Positions 1 to 11,079 of a stretch of 64,000 nt of DNA are shown one piece after another; the first letter of the stretch is position 1, and each line of letters begins with the position of its first letter. The stretch is from Prorocentrum cordatum (taxonomy: Eukaryota > Sar > Dinophyceae > Prorocentrales > Prorocentraceae): assembly GCA_963575745.1 (NCBI GenBank), contig CAUYUJ010003558.1, forward strand, positions 62,001 through 126,000, given 5' to 3'. The notes under the pieces were generated by a model that was not told where the DNA came from, did not search any database, and worked only from the letters and a program-made list of their open reading frames with translations. The position numbers and the translations under genes are program-made.

Positions 1-192
1 GGATTGAACCACCTCAGCCATGGCACGCGCAACACCAGTGTAGAACCGGATGTCGTGTTTTGCCCGGGCGTTCTCGTCCACGCACGCCACGAACTCCACG
101 AACGCGTTCCGCGAGTCCACGGACGCACCAGCGAAAGCACTTTCGGGCAATGTGGCCAGATCTGCCACGATGTCTGCAGGAGTGTGCGCCAT
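1..192 (-). CDS. gag-like protein, N-terminal part, element E (runs off left edge)
   Basis: Reading the minus strand from ATG at 192 gives MAHTPADIVADLATLPESAF and continues open to the window edge with FVEFVACVDENARAKHD and FYTGVARAMAEVV. This lines up residue by residue with the N-terminus of the gag-like ORF of element B at 25,071 (MAFSSGDVSAMI, WVDFVLNIEPNAAEKHDLFYYVSVARLLAE). It is therefore the start of a third family-1 YR retroelement, in the opposite orientation to all the others. About 64 codons are visible and none is broken. Function as a nucleocapsid-like protein is inferred from position ahead of RT in the sister element; no known domain is recognisable. A spliced-leader-like 22-mer lies 65 nt upstream. 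Confidence 0.7.
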   Translation of the reverse strand, partial: MAHTPADIVADLATLPESAFAGASVDSRNAFVEFVACVDENARAKHDIRFYTGVARAMAEVVQS

Positions 193-256
193 GCCGCTCT
201 CTGGAAGAGGCAAAGAACCGCACAGACACTCAACTGGACAATGCACTGTTGCGACA

Positions 257-278
257 CTCGAGCCTCAAAGGCAACAGG
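257..278 (-). other. spliced-leader relic upstream of gag (element E)
   Basis: On the minus strand this 22-mer matches dinoSL (starts DCCGTAG, ends TTTTGGCTCAAG) at 15 of 22 positions and ends GGCTCGAG. It resembles the copy at 24,965-24,986 ahead of the element B gag. Weakest of the eight matches taken alone. Confidence 0.45.
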
Positions 279-299
279 GACGCAAGACAGCCGCACAGC

Positions 300-960
300 C
301 AGTGACCGGCGCTGAGACGATGTGCTTGCTGTGTCAGGGAAATGAGCAGAAGACCCTCCCGCCTCCTATCCCCCTCTGCGGCCTGGATGCACCACCCAGG
401 CCAGCAGACGGCGTCATAGGAAGCCGGGCTGAAACAGACTGCCCATCGAAGCGTGCGATGCGAAAGACAGACAGAATGACATGATGGATGGAGCGCCCCA
501 TTTAGGCGACCGTGTCCATTTGGACGATCTGCGAGAGGGCTTGCGCACGTCCCTCGCTACATGGCGATGCTGGCCGACCCCACGCTAACTGGGCAGCCTG
601 TTCAGTCTGCCGACCTGAATCTCCTGCTGGGCCGAAAAACTACCGAAATCCGATGGGGCAAATTCCCATGGGAAATCCTTCCACTTGCAGCCCCAACTGC
701 CGAATTTTTAGCAGCCACACCAGAATTTAATTCTGAGTTCGCTGGTGAACGGGCGTCAGCATGGATATTCCGAGTACGCGCCGTTTGGGACGCAGGCCCC
801 CCGGAGTCGGTCGAGCACGGGCGCGCTGCACAAGTGCAAAGCACGCCCGCCCTCGTTGTGTGCAGGTGGGGGGTTAGCCAATGCCCCCCCATTAAGGACT
901 AGCTTCTGCCGCCTGCACACATCCGACCCCGAGTGCTCAAAGTGTCCGTAGCCCCTCCTT
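300..960 (-). promoter_or_regulatory. 5' leader of element E
   Basis: Reverse complement is colinear with the leaders of C (about 9,935-10,870), D (35,333-36,129) and, in its 3' part, B (24,641-24,955). Landmarks are CCTATGACGCCGTCTGCTGG, a purine-rich GGGGATAGGAGGCGGGAGG, CAGCGCCGGTCAC and, further out, CAGAATTTAATTCTG-like and TAGTCCTTAATGGGGGGG blocks. It has no long conserved frame. Promoter or packaging role is inferred from position only. Confidence 0.55.
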
Positions 961-1690
961 CTGGCTCGCGGGTCCGGACTACGCGGCGGCCCGACTGCAG
1001 CCAATGTGCAGCCAGCGCGCAGATCCCAGTTTTCGCGCCCGACGACGCGAAACCAACCAACCAAACACTCCGGACTGCAACTTCCCGTAAACGGGCGGAT
1101 TGCGCACATATCGCTGGTCACGAAATGCGGCCACAGGCGCGAAATCGCGCCACTTGCGAGAGACCGCGCTTTGCACCTTGCCCACGCCGATTCGGCGAGG
1201 TCGCGCCACATTCGAATGTGCGTCGACACCACACGCAATCAACGATTGCGTTTTGAACGCGCGAGACCGCGCAAAAAACGAACGCCGAACCCAAAAAGAG
1301 CGGCACCCTGCCACAACGCATGGCTTTTTGCTGAGAGCACGCGCGAATCCGCGTCCCTCTCCGCGCATGCCTGCGCGCCAGCGCACCCGAGAGCAATACT
1401 GGCCGCGCTTGCATGGAACTGCGCAGAACCACGCCCCAAATGCAATACTGAGCGCGGCCCAGAGAACGCCTCCACGCACCTGCCCCTGCCGACGAGCACC
1501 GGAGGCCTGGCAGCGGCCAGGGCACTGCAACAGGGCGGCGAGGGGCACCAACCAAAAGAACCGGCGACCCAGGCAAGGAAACGCAGATCGAGGCACACCA
1601 GCCAGCACAAAACCACACACCGGCGACGAGGAGCGGCGGCGAGCGGCCCTGGCCGGCAGACCTGCGACGAGACAGCAGCAGCCCCCGCGC
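961..1690. other. non-coding, degenerate ATTCGC/GCGAAT-rich DNA
   Basis: No frame with recognisable product on either strand. The stretch to about 1,260 is dense in GATTCGC, TTGCGCA and GGCGC words, the same texture as 5,080-5,350, 9,590-9,930 and 20,690-22,780. Probably the decayed outer part of element E's 5' region. Confidence 0.3.
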
Positions 1691-2095
1691 AGGTGCAGAG
1701 CACTGGCCCGCAAGAGCGCGGGCTTGGGGGTGGCTTGCGCCAGAGACCCCCAGCCAGGGCACGGCCAGCGCTTGCCAAGAACCCTTCACATTGGCAACGC
1801 GCGCGAGAGCGCGCGGCCACGAGGACCGCAAGCAACCGGCAGCCTGGGACGCCAGCTTGCGACGAGAAGGCGGTGGCCAGCAAGGGCACATGCCCAGGGT
1901 TTGGCTTGCGCCAGGGACCCAGCTGTGCAAGGCACTGGCCAGCAAGGGCACGGGCCAGGGACCTGCATGCGCCAGGTACCCGAACACATTGGCGAAAGTG
2001 ACGACCAAGCGCCCGCCAGTGACGAGGGAGGCGCTGGCCAGCAAGGGCACGGGCCTGGGGTTTGGCAGCAAGGCCAGGGACCCACGTTTGCGCAG
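1691..2095 (+). repeat. degenerate GC-rich minisatellite
   Basis: About four diverged units share CTGGCCAGCAAGGGCACGGG followed by CGCCAGGGACCC-like sequence. Spacing is irregular. The long frames across it on both strands are by-products of composition. Confidence 0.5.
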
Positions 2096-2578
2096 GGGAA
2101 AATTGACGAAAGGGCTGGATCTGCCCGGTCTGGGTGCTCACGTCTTGGTTGCCTCCCAGGGGGGCTGCGGACTGGCCGCCTGGTGCGGCGTGCTGCTGCT
2201 GCTGCGGCTGTTGCTGCTGCTGCTCTGCCGTCCGTCGGTCGCTGTCGTCTGTCTGTTGGTCGTGTCTGTCGTGTGTCCTGGGCCTGGCTGCCCTGTCCGG
2301 CGGCGGCGCTCTCGGCCAGGCTGCCGTGGCGGCGTTGCCGTTGGAGGCCCCTGTGTGGCCTGGGGGTTTCTTGCTCCGCGCAGTCCTGTTGGCCGCAGGT
2401 GGTGGTGGGCTCCGTGCGGCTGTGCCCGCGCTGGCCGTTTCTCCGTCTTCCGTTTTCGTGTTGGGGCAAAGCGCGGGGGAGGCAACCAACTAGGCTCTGC
2501 CAGTGATCCTCGCTTATGCCGTGGGCGAGGCAACCAAACAGGCTCTGCCGATGACCCACCCATGAAAGTGCACACACT
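2096..2578 (+). repeat. A1-like left repeat of element A (diverged)
   Basis: Starts with GCAGGGGAAAATT, similar to the GCAGGAAAATCT at the head of element A's A2 repeat (17,297). Then GGTTGCCTCCCAGGGGGGCT-like sequence parallels GGTTGCCCCCAACAGGGGGC at 17,382. Contains a short CTG/GCTGCT run (2,190-2,226). Similarity is patchy, so the left limit of element A is uncertain. Confidence 0.35.
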
Positions 2579-2599
2579 TTAAGGGTTGAACAAAGTCCG

Positions 2600-2821
2600 C
2601 GCCAGGGCGTCGGATGCTGTCGTATAGCGTCCAACAAGAGCGGAGGAAAAGGGGCCAGTTCCAAAGGGGACAAAGCAGGGAAGGGCTCGGCGGCCAGCAG
2701 CTCCAAGCAGGCGCCCCGGTCGCTTTCGCCTGCGCAGCCGCCGCGCTCCCGCAGTCCCAAGTGGCAGCAGGGCGGCTGGCAGCAGGGGAAGTGGCAGCAG
2801 GGCGGATGGAAGCAAAAGTGA
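2600..2821 (+). pseudogene. gag-like protein, C-terminal remnant, element A
   Basis: The frame ending at TGA 2,819-2,821 reads SNKSGGKGASSKGDKAGKGS, then RSLSPAQPPRSRSPKWQQGG and ends QQGGWKQK. This basic, SR-rich and Gly/Lys-rich tail matches the end of the element B gag (GKGGKSAKGDD, RSRSPRAGWQQ). The rest of gag and the leader are missing, so element A has lost its 5' half by internal deletion or recombination. The RT frame follows after about 100 nt, as in element B (70 nt). Confidence 0.6.
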
Positions 2822-2923
2822 GAACCCAGCGGCTCGCGAGGCGCCGGTGCGCACTTTTCGGCTTCCAGCGTCCCGAGCGTATCTCTCGCTCCCTTCCTGG
2901 CCGGCGTATCGCCAACGACGGCC

Positions 2924-5004
2924 ATGGTTCCTAAAGTAGCGGCGAAAGTTTTTTAGTGGAACATCCCAGCAGTGCTGGCGTTGGCCAGATTCGGGATTTA
3001 GTGCAGCAGTTTTCAATGGATCTTGCAGCGGCTGGTAAAAACCCTCTGGATCACTGCGTCTTTGCGTGCTCGCTGCCGTCTGCCGAGCTGCCACCTCGGC
3101 TGCCTGATGCGGTGTCCGTGTGGGCTGACCGGGTGGAAGCCCTCGGCGCCGATGCGCTTGCGCAAGCTCGGCTCGATAGTTTGAAGCACTGGCGGGAGCG
3201 CAAGCGCGTGCTGGAACCTGAATGGCAGCGGCGGTGGGCATCCTTGCCGGCCCACGTCCGCTCCGTTCTTGGGCCGAAGAAAAATATGCTTGTTCTCAGC
3301 GAGATGCTTCGCGCAATTAATTGGCCTGACGGCCGCCTAGTTACAGATCTAGAGCAGGGATTCCCTCTTATTGGCGCAATACCGCGCAGTGGCGTTCTGC
3401 CCGAGATCCCATACAGCACTCCAGCGAAAACTGCGGAGTCTTTGCGCTTGCGCGCCAAAGAAAGGAATGTAGACACTTTGCGCCGAGTCTCCAGGCCCAG
3501 CAGGGCGCGGGGCGCTGTTCGTGCAGCTTTCGAAGCAAAGTGCGCGAAAGAAGTGGAAGCAGGGCACGCGCGCTGGCGCCGTCTGCAGGCTTCGTGCGTC
3601 CTCACAGCCCGTTTTCCGGTGCATGAGGGCTGGGTTCAGCTCGACGGCGCGTGGGTGCCCAAGGTCCGCTGCATTGACGATTTTACAGCCTCTGGCGTCA
3701 ACGCAGCGGTTTCTGTAGGTGAAACCGTCGAGCAGGATACTCTCGACAGCTTGCTGGCGCTTTTGCGGCGCGCCCTCCTTTCTGGAAGTGGGGGCGCGCT
3801 TAAGGAAGGAAGATTTTGTCCACGCCTTCAGGACTCTTCCTTTGGCGAGCTCGCACCTGCAGTTCGCAGTGGCGACCTGGGAACCGGCAGCGACCGAGGG
3901 CCAGGCGCTGCAGCTTCTAGCGTGCCCGTTTGGGGCATCGGCGTCTGTATATAATTGGGAGCGTTTCGGCTCTGCAGTGCGCGCAATTTTGGCGCAACTG
4001 TTCTGCGTCGTGTTTTTACGCTTCGTCGACGACCTTTTCGGCGCTGACGCCGTGTTTGCTGGCGCGCCCCCACCGGCATCGCCAAGTGGCGCTTCTGAGG
4101 TCGTGCGCGAGGTCGTTTCTGACATCCTTGGCTGGGGGCTTGATGCTTCCAAGCGTGTGTCGGAGGCGAGCGCGGCCACCGTGCTTGGCGCAGACGTGGA
4201 GATTGCCCAGGACGCCTCCGAGGTGCATGTTTCCATTGGCCCGGCTTTGTCGTCACAGTGGAGCGCGCAGATTGTAGGAATTCTCGAGTCCGGGATTCTC
4301 CACCCTGCTGAAGCAGGAAAACTAGCAGGCAGGCTCAGCTGGGGTGCCTCAGCAGTTTTTGGCAAAGCAGCCCGCGTGCATCTGGCACCTTTGTTTTGGC
4401 ATTCTTCCCGCAATTCGTCTCGCCTGTCTGGCCGCGTGGCCCGGGCGCTCGAGTGGTGGCTCCGATTCTTGGAGTGCGTGCCTTGCCGCGTTTTCCGGTG
4501 CAGGCAGCCTGTTGCCCGCATTCGCTGCGTTCTTTATTCCGATGCGACTGGCCGGGGAATCTCGGCTGGGTTGTGGCAGTGCCCGGTGTCCGCGCGTGGG
4601 CGACCTTCACTGTCCAGCCACCGCTGCTGCAGTGGGTGCGCCACAGGAAGAATCAAGTAGCGACCTGGGAATTGCTTGCAGCGATCTGCGTTTTGGAGTG
4701 GGTGCTGAGGCGCCAGAAGGGCGAACTGGAGGTTTGCCTGTTTGTCGACAACACTAATGCCCTCAGCACGCTGCTCCGCGGGTCATCCAGGCAACCCGAC
4801 TGGAATGATCTCGTGGGCGATCTCTGGCTACGCGTTGCCCGGTCTGGTCTCCTATTTTATTGCCTTTACGTGCCAAGCCATATGAACATGGCCGATGCAC
4901 CTTCTAGGCCAGGCGAGAAGCAGCGCGAGCTGGAAGATATGCAGCGGGCTGGCTTTGCGCAAGTTTCTTGGGAGACGCCACCAGATGCACCATGGCCGCA
5001 GTGA
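2924..5004 (+). pseudogene. reverse transcriptase / RNase H, family 1, element A (frameshifted)
   Basis: Polyprotein part that would copy element RNA into DNA and degrade the RNA strand. Visible in order: an N-terminal domain (WRERKRVLEPEW, GPKKNMLVLSEML), RT motif A-like RKEDFVHAFRTLPL, catalytic FVDDLFG, then RNase H with YSDATG, WELLAAICVLEW, LFVDNTNAL and NMADAPSRP, which supply the D-E-D-D residues. Frame changes occur near 3,805 and 4,590. A probable start is CCATGG at 2,924, with a further shift in the T-run at 2,949-2,954. Highly similar in layout to 26,481-29,011. No Dam-like domain follows. Dead as it stands. Confidence 0.85.
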
Positions 5005-5369
5005 TAGTCGAAGCAGCACGCCTGGGCGCACGGAAAAAAAGAGCATCGCCAGCTCAGGTTGTCGACAACGGCTGCCCGATGGTCGGATCGGCGATTCGAT
5101 TCCATGCGCTTCGCAGGTGCGGGTCGTGATGTGCTGCGAATTCCGCGCCCCTACTCGGATTGCCGATTCGGGGTTCGATGCTCGAGCGAACCGTCCAGAG
5201 TTTCCGCGCTTGGATGGACGGGTCGAACCTGTCTCATCACGGTGTCGCTCGGATTGGGGTCCGATTCCGCGCCAATCGCCGATTGGCGCTTGGGTTGTTC
5301 ATTCACTCGCTTTTCCGCGTTTCCGTGCTCAGATGCCGCATCCTACCGCGCGTCTCATGTCTGCACTGC
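5005..5369 (+). other. extra non-coding segment between RNase H and YR of element A
   Basis: Element B has only about 90 nt between these ORFs (29,012-29,100); here there are 365. From about 5,080 the sequence is dense in GATTCG, GCGATTGGCGC and TTCCGCG words, like other ATTCGC-rich tracts in the window. Insertion or local expansion; no frame recognised. Confidence 0.4.
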
Positions 5370-5391
5370 TCAGTAGTCATTCAGGCGCAAG
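5370..5391 (+). other. spliced-leader relic upstream of YR (element A)
   Basis: TCAGTAGTCATTCAGGCGCA plus AG: 17 of 22 positions match dinoSL. It lies 5 nt before the ATG at 5,397. Confidence 0.7.
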
Positions 5392-5396
5392 CTGGC

Positions 5397-6909
5397 ATGT
5401 TGGATTTCATTGCGCGCAGTCGTGAGGCCCACGCTGCGCTGCCTCCTGCTGCCGCGCAGGCTGCTGAAGGGTCTCCTGGTGCTGAAGGCGCTCCCAGCAA
5501 TATTGCCGCGGCTCCCACTCTGTTCCACAGCCTCATTCGGCAGGTGGCGTCTGCGAGTCCGCCAGGGCCAGCTGCTGACGTTCTGCACGCGGAGCTTCTC
5601 CGCGCCGGCGCCGACGGCGCGGCCGATTTCGATGGCTTGTCAGTGGAAGAAGCGCAGGAGATCTGGCAGCCCCTGGCAGCTTGCTCGAGGCAGTTTGTGG
5701 CACGGTTTCTGCAGCTGTGCCAGGTGCAGGTGGCCAGGCCAGTTCGGCAGTCAGAGGCTTTGTCCAGCACAGTTGTCGGGGCAACGTCATCGCTAGTTTC
5801 GCAGGTGCAGCCTCAGGGTCGTTCCCAGTCCCCCACTCGGGATGCGCGTGGGCAGGCTGCGCTCGCTCTCGTTGCCCAGGCGCGGCGTGAAAGACAACCC
5901 CTTCCCCCAAAAGTGGGTGCTGAGGCTATCAGAGATCTGGCCCGGATGGCAGATTACCCCGCTGCTGGTGTCAACCTGCTGCCCCGTGCGGCTGCCAAGC
6001 GAGCGCGCGGTCAGGCGGCAGTGCAAGCGAATTTCGAGGAGCGTGCGACTTGGCTGGAATTCTGCAATTGGAGGAGGAGTGCTTCGTCGTATGCAGCTGC
6101 AATTGAACTTTGGGGCGAGGCTGCTGCCGTGGCCGCCACAATACCCGGCTTTGTGCGTTTTCAGCACGTTCTTTCGCAATAGTGCATCCCTGGGGAGATA
6201 TTGTTCGCATATTCGTTCTGTGCTGGGGCTGCAACGTGCTCCACTTGGCGATTTGGCGGACACTAGCCGGCTCGTGCGAGGAGCAGAGAAGGCATGTGAA
6301 CGGCCGACCCGCCCCAGAGTGTGGGCCACAGCTGCCAAAACAATAGCCTTGACCACGTGGGCGAGAGCAGCAGGCCGCCAAGACATAGCATGGTCGTGGG
6401 TGGTTGCCAGGCATTTTTGCCTTCGGTATTCGTCTGAGTGCTTGGCGCTTGGAACAGAGACAGCGCCGTTCCGCATCGAGAGCGCTGGCTCCAGGGTGCC
6501 AGTCGTGATCACCTTCCCGCGGAGAAAATGCTACAGTGCGCCAGTGGAGGTGACTCGGAGGTGCGCTTGCGCTGCCAGTCGTTTGCCTCTCTGCGGCGTT
6601 TGCGCTCTCAGCGAAGCAGCCGCGCAGAATGCAGTGCCCTTCAGCGGGATCAGGTATCCAGAAACACTCGGATTTTTGAAAGCTGGGGCGGCCGCGCTCG
6701 GGCACCCAGACGCCGCGGCATGGGGGACTCACGCATTCCGCCGAGGTTTCGCCGATGACGCCTTGCGCGCGGGGGGCCCGTCAGCATTGTTCTGGTCTGG
6801 AAGCTGGAAAGGACTGGCCGCGTTTGGCTACGCGACAGCGCGGTCGCGAGGTGCTGTGGCCGCGGCCGATTGGCTGGTGCAGTATTCTGATTCGAGTGGT
6901 GAGGACTGA
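5397..6909 (+). pseudogene. tyrosine recombinase, family 1, element A (frameshifted)
   Basis: Integrase of the DIRS/Ngaro type, which would join circular cDNA to the genome by site-specific strand exchange. Starts MLDFIARSREAHAAL; a low-complexity N-terminal half is followed by a core with RSVLGLQRAPLGDL, catalytic Arg in VVARHFCLRYS, a Cys-rich insert (CACAASRLPLCGVC), the HxxR box GTHAFRRGF, and Tyr in AAFGYATARSRGA. One frame change near 6,150 separates N-terminal and catalytic parts. Same domain order as 29,101-30,609. It keeps His in HxxR where element B has Arg. Confidence 0.85.
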
Positions 6910-6949
6910 CGCGTGCCTGTTTGCGTGCAGAGGGCCTTTTGCGAGTGGT

Positions 6950-7062
6950 GCGTTTTTCTTAGGAGGCTGTGCATTCGGGAAATGTGGTTTTCGCGGCCAC
7001 CCCATCTCATTCGTTTTCTACGCGCGCAGGCCTGGGAGGCGGCGCCGCGCGTCTCGCGGTCC
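6950..7062 (+). repeat. split direct repeat A1, element C
   Basis: 113 bp, from GCGTTTTTCTTAGGAGGC to CTCGCGGTCC; identical to A2 at 16,726-16,839 except for one T in the T-run. Contains GCATTCGGGAAA and GGTTTTCGCGG, shared with the A repeats of D and G/F. Confidence 0.85.
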
Positions 7063-7154
7063 TCTTCCGGTTGGGGGTTGATCGTCCCCACGCAGCCGAG
7101 ATCTGCGTCCTCCGTCGACGCTGCTCCTGTCTTCTATCGAGCGGGAAATTTCTG

Positions 7155-8920
7155 CAACCCTGTGACCCTCAGGGCCGCCTGTCTACAGCCGATTCGCGCG
7201 GAGCAACTTCAATCAGGCTGCCCATGCGGATCCACTTTTCGCGCCAGGGCGCCCGTCGTTGAGCAACCCTGTGACGCTCAGGTGCCGCTCTTCCTGTTCT
7301 GGTTGACGCGGAGCTGGGGGGGGGGAACCCCCTCTTGTTTCGTGGTTGGGCAAGCGCGGATCGCCCAGATCGGCGCCTGAAAACCATCGCCGTCCACGCG
7401 AGAACGCCCCGTCGTTCAGCCACCCGTCGTCGGGCTTGTCGGACTCCACTTCGGGATTGGTGCAAGCTCGCTTCAGCACTACTAGCAACCCTGTGACGCT
7501 CAGGTGCCGCTCTTCCTGTTCTGGTCGACGCGGAGCTGGGCGGGGGGAACCCCCTCTTGTTTCGTGGTTGTGCAAGCGCGGATCGCCCAGATCGGCGCCT
7601 GCAAACCATCGCCGTCCACGCGAGAACGCCCCGTCGTTCAGCCACCCGTCGTCGGGCTTGTCGGACTCCACTTCGGGATTGGTGCAAGCTCGCTTCAGCA
7701 CTACTAGCAACCCTGTGACGCTCAGGTGCCGCCCTTCCACTTCAGGAGGGCGCGGAGCTGGCGGGCAACGCAGATGCGACTCGGGAGCGCGGATCTCCCA
7801 TTTCCGCGGGCGGCCAAACCCATCAGCGACACCGACTTCGTTGGTCGGATTCCGCGTCGGATTCCCGCCGGCATGCTTGTGACCTTCAGCAACCCTGTGA
7901 CGCTCAGGTGCCGCTCATTCCCTTCGGGATGATGCGGAGCAAGCGGGTAGCGAAAATCCTCATCTGGGTTCGCTGCTCGTGGGCGCAGGTGTTGGTTTCC
8001 GGGGGCGACCAACTCTACGCTGGCTTCGCGGCCGACGCCAGCTTCCTCATCAGGATTCGTGGCGCACGCCCCGTGCCGATTAGCAACCCTGTGACGCTCA
8101 GGTGCCGCTCATTCCTTTCGGGAGACGCGGAGCGGGCGGGTAGCGCAAATCCTCTTCTGGATTCGCTATGCGCAGGTGCCGATCTCACGTGTCGGCAGGC
8201 GGCCAACCCTATCGCGGTTGTGCCGTCTCGCGCCTTGCCGAACTCCTTTTCAGGATTCGTGCCTACGGGACTCGTAGCCGACAGCAACCCTGTGACGCTC
8301 AGGTGCCGCTCATTCCCTTCGGGATGTTGCGGAGCTGGTGGGTAGCGAAAATCCTCATCTGGTTTCGCTACTCAGGCGCGCGGATGTCATTCCGCGTACG
8401 ACCAAACCGACGACAGCCGCACCTTCTTCGCGGCGACGCCAGCTTCTTCCTCAGGATTCGCACCAGCGCGCCGCCGGGCGATTAGCAACCCTGTGACGCT
8501 CAGGTGCCGCTCATTCCTTTCGGGATGGCGCGGAGCGGACGGGTAGCGGAAATCCTCTTCTGGATTCCCTACTCGCGGGTGCTTGTCGACAGGCGGCCAT
8601 CCCCATTGCGGTTGTGCCGTCTCGCGCCTTGCCAAATTCCGTTTCAGGTTTCGTACCTGCCTGTTTCGTAGCCATCAGCAACCCTGTGACGCTCAGGTGC
8701 CGCCCATTCCCTTCGGGATGGTGCGGAGCCGGCGGGTAGCGAAAATGCTCATCTGGTTTCGCTACTCGAGGCGCGGATGCTTGTTTCCGTGGGCGACCCC
8801 ATCAGCTGTTGCGCTGGCTCGCGCCTTGTTCGGGGTCGCGCAGACAACCAAAGTCCTTTTCAGGTGCACCAGCGTGCGCTGTCCACGGTGGCAACCCTGT
8901 GACGCTCAGGTGCCGCCCAT
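7155..8920 (+). repeat. satellite array S1 (about 180-223 bp units)
   Basis: Ten units each begin with GCAACCCTGTGACGCTCAGG (first one GACCC) and then TGCCGC. The unit body changes along the array: two near-identical 223-bp units (7,263-7,707), then units around 181-211 bp with ATTCCCTTCGGGATG. Frames through it are composition artefacts. Lies just inside A1, as do arrays S2, S3 and S4 in the other elements. Confidence 0.9.
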
Positions 8921-9934
8921 TCTATCCTGAACGGCGCGGAGCATTGAAAATTGGCCCTGTCGCCGGGTTCGGTCACATTGCGGGCAGCACGTTGCGCAGG
9001 ATTCCCATCTTGAGTTGAAACGCCCAGGTGCCGCCCGCTCGGTTTGAGCGAACGGAGCGTGCGCAACGCCGCGGTTCACACAAACTTTCGGTCCAGTTGG
9101 GCGCGGGAATCAAAAACTCCCAAACTTCTCCTCGCCCTCGCCTGCTCCCTGGTCGGAGGTGGGGGAGCATGGATGACGTTGGTTGACGCCCGCAAGCCTG
9201 GCTGCCGCACGCCGCCTGCGAGCGCCCACCGCGCCCCAGGATCAGGCAGGAGCAGCGGGGACGCTGGCTAACGTTCGCGCAGCTGGCGGGCGGAGGATGG
9301 AGAAGGAGGCTCCCCAACCTTGCCCTCTCCCTTCTTTCGCTCCCCTCGGCTCAATGTTGCACCCTGAGTTTCTCCCTGTGCTCCCTGACAGGCCAAGCCC
9401 CTGAAAGGAGCTGCTCCTCTGTGCTCCCAGACTGGAGCGGCGCCCGTAGCTCTCAAGCAGGAGTCGCGCCTGTGCGCCTCTTGGGCGGCTCCGTGGCGTG
9501 GCGGTGCGCCAGCACGCTCCCAAGCAACAGCCTGTCGGCTGTCTGCCATTTTTCTAGCGTCTGCACGCCCAGAACGCCACGTTCAGAAAGTGCGACCGGC
9601 CCAGACTTGCATTCAAAGCGCAACTGCGCGGGCTCTGGCCCCTGGCGGGCCCAAATTCGCATTCCGACGCGCAGGTCGCGCATTCTGGCGCTACCGTCCC
9701 CGGGTGCGCAGTCTGTGCATGGATCCGCAGAGTGGCGCCCAGAATTCCATTTGCAGCTCTAATCTGGGCTTTCTGGGGTGCGCCAACAGGAATTGCACAT
9801 GGAACGCGAATCCGCACATTCCGACGCACGCGCCTAGATTTCAGCGCTGAATTGGTCAGTGCGTGGACGATGGATGGCAGTTTGTGCCATTTGGGCGTTG
9901 CGAATGTTGTGCTCCGCCCAATTGGGGTTTTCGG
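8921..9934 (+). other. non-coding interior of element C
   Basis: No gene seen. 9,405-9,555 is a copy of the tail of element B's A2 repeat (31,610-31,745): both run from AAAGGAGCTG through AGCAGGAGTCGCGCC to GGCTGTCTGCCA. 9,590-9,930 is ATTCGC-rich DNA. So part of a family-1 terminal repeat lies inside a family-2 element. Confidence 0.45.
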
Positions 9935-11027
9935 GGTCGGATGTGTGCAGGCGGCAGAAGCTAGTCCTTGATGGGGGGGCATTGGCTAACCCCCCACCTG
10001 CACACAACGGGGGCGGGTGCGTTTGCCCGCCCCCGACCGACCCCGATACCCTGCGTCCAACAGCGCACGTGGTCTAAAATCCATGCTGACGCCTTTTCAC
10101 TAGCGTACTCAGAATTAAATTCTGGTGCGGCTCGTGGAAATCTGGCCCAGGAGGCTAAAAATTGATGCAGATTCCGGCGAGATTTTCTCGATTCGAATTT
10201 CGCGAGCCGGCCGTCCAGGTCGGATGATTTCTCGAGGCTGGCTCTAATCAGCTGTTCTGCTGAGCTGCAAGCCGCCCCCGTGGGCTGCAAGTAGCGGGGA
10301 ACGTGCGTAAGCCTTCCCGCGAACCGTCCAGGGAAAAGCATCGCCCAAAACGGGCGCTCTACCATCCATCATTCAGTGCCCTTCCATCTCCCTTGGGTGA
10401 CCCGACGTCGAAGGAAGATTCTTCTGCCCTTTCCATAAACAGCAACTCGCCTTCAGCGCCGGTCACGTGTCGTGCGACGCCAGCGCGCAGAGATTCCTGT
10501 CAAGCGTTTTCACACAATAATGTTCAGCCAGAGGGATTGGCTGCCATTGCTGAAGAGTCGTGCCGCGGAGGTCCGGTTCCTGCGCCGCAAGCTATGTTGA
10601 ACAGTCGGCACGGTTGCATCCCACGACGCCGCTTGCGAGCTTGGACGGTGCATTCAGGCAAAACTGTTCGAAGCATGGCTACGCAGGTCTTGCAAGGCCA
10701 TCGGCAGTGGTGTCGACTGTGTGGGCTCTTCCCTGTCTGTACGCCCGTGCCCCTATGACGCCGTCTGCCGGCCTGGGTGGTGCACTCAGGTCGCAGACGG
10801 GGATAGGAGGCGGGAGGGGCCTTCTGTTTTTCCCTAAACAGCACTCGCCTTCAGCGCCGCGTCACGTTCCCCTTCCCTGCCAGGGTGTTGTCGACAGAGG
10901 GAGTGCTTGTCTTGATGGCGAGTTGAAGGGATCGTTCTTCATCGTATACTTGCTCAATAGGTTCACATATTCTGTGCTACCAAGGTGGTGCAACCCTGCC
11001 GCTATCGCTTTGCAGGCATCGCCATCG
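9935..11027 (+). promoter_or_regulatory. 5' leader of element C
   Basis: 9,998-10,390 matches D 35,333-35,760 (TGCACACAACGGGGGCGGGT, CAGAATTAAATTCTGG, CGGGCGCTCTACCATCCATC). 10,385-10,556 and 10,737-10,870 are two partial copies of the block with AAACAGCA(A)CTCGCC and CAGCGCC. It precedes RT here but gag in elements B and E. No conserved ORF; inferred transcription or packaging region. Confidence 0.55.
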
Positions 11028-11049
11028 TGCGTAGTCATTTGGGCTCGAA
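11028..11049 (+). other. spliced-leader relic upstream of RT (element C)
   Basis: TGCGTAGTCATTTGGGCTCG plus AA matches dinoSL at 17 of 22 positions, 30 nt before the RT ATG. Confidence 0.7.
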
Positions 11050-11079
11050 TGTGCAGCTGGCTCGGTCACGCCACGCTGA

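Noticed and set aside
1118-2925. Long minus-strand frames (up to 416 codons)
   Set aside because: They span the minisatellite, repeat and gag-remnant DNA, overlap one another, and show no domain.
7155-8920. Regular repeats with variable spacers, superficially CRISPR-like
   Set aside because: Units are 120-223 bp, spacers are related to each other, and the setting is a eukaryotic retroelement; no cas gene is present.
9330-9360. CTCGGCTCAATG as another leader relic
   Set aside because: Only the last eight bases fit; the 5' two thirds do not, and no ORF follows.
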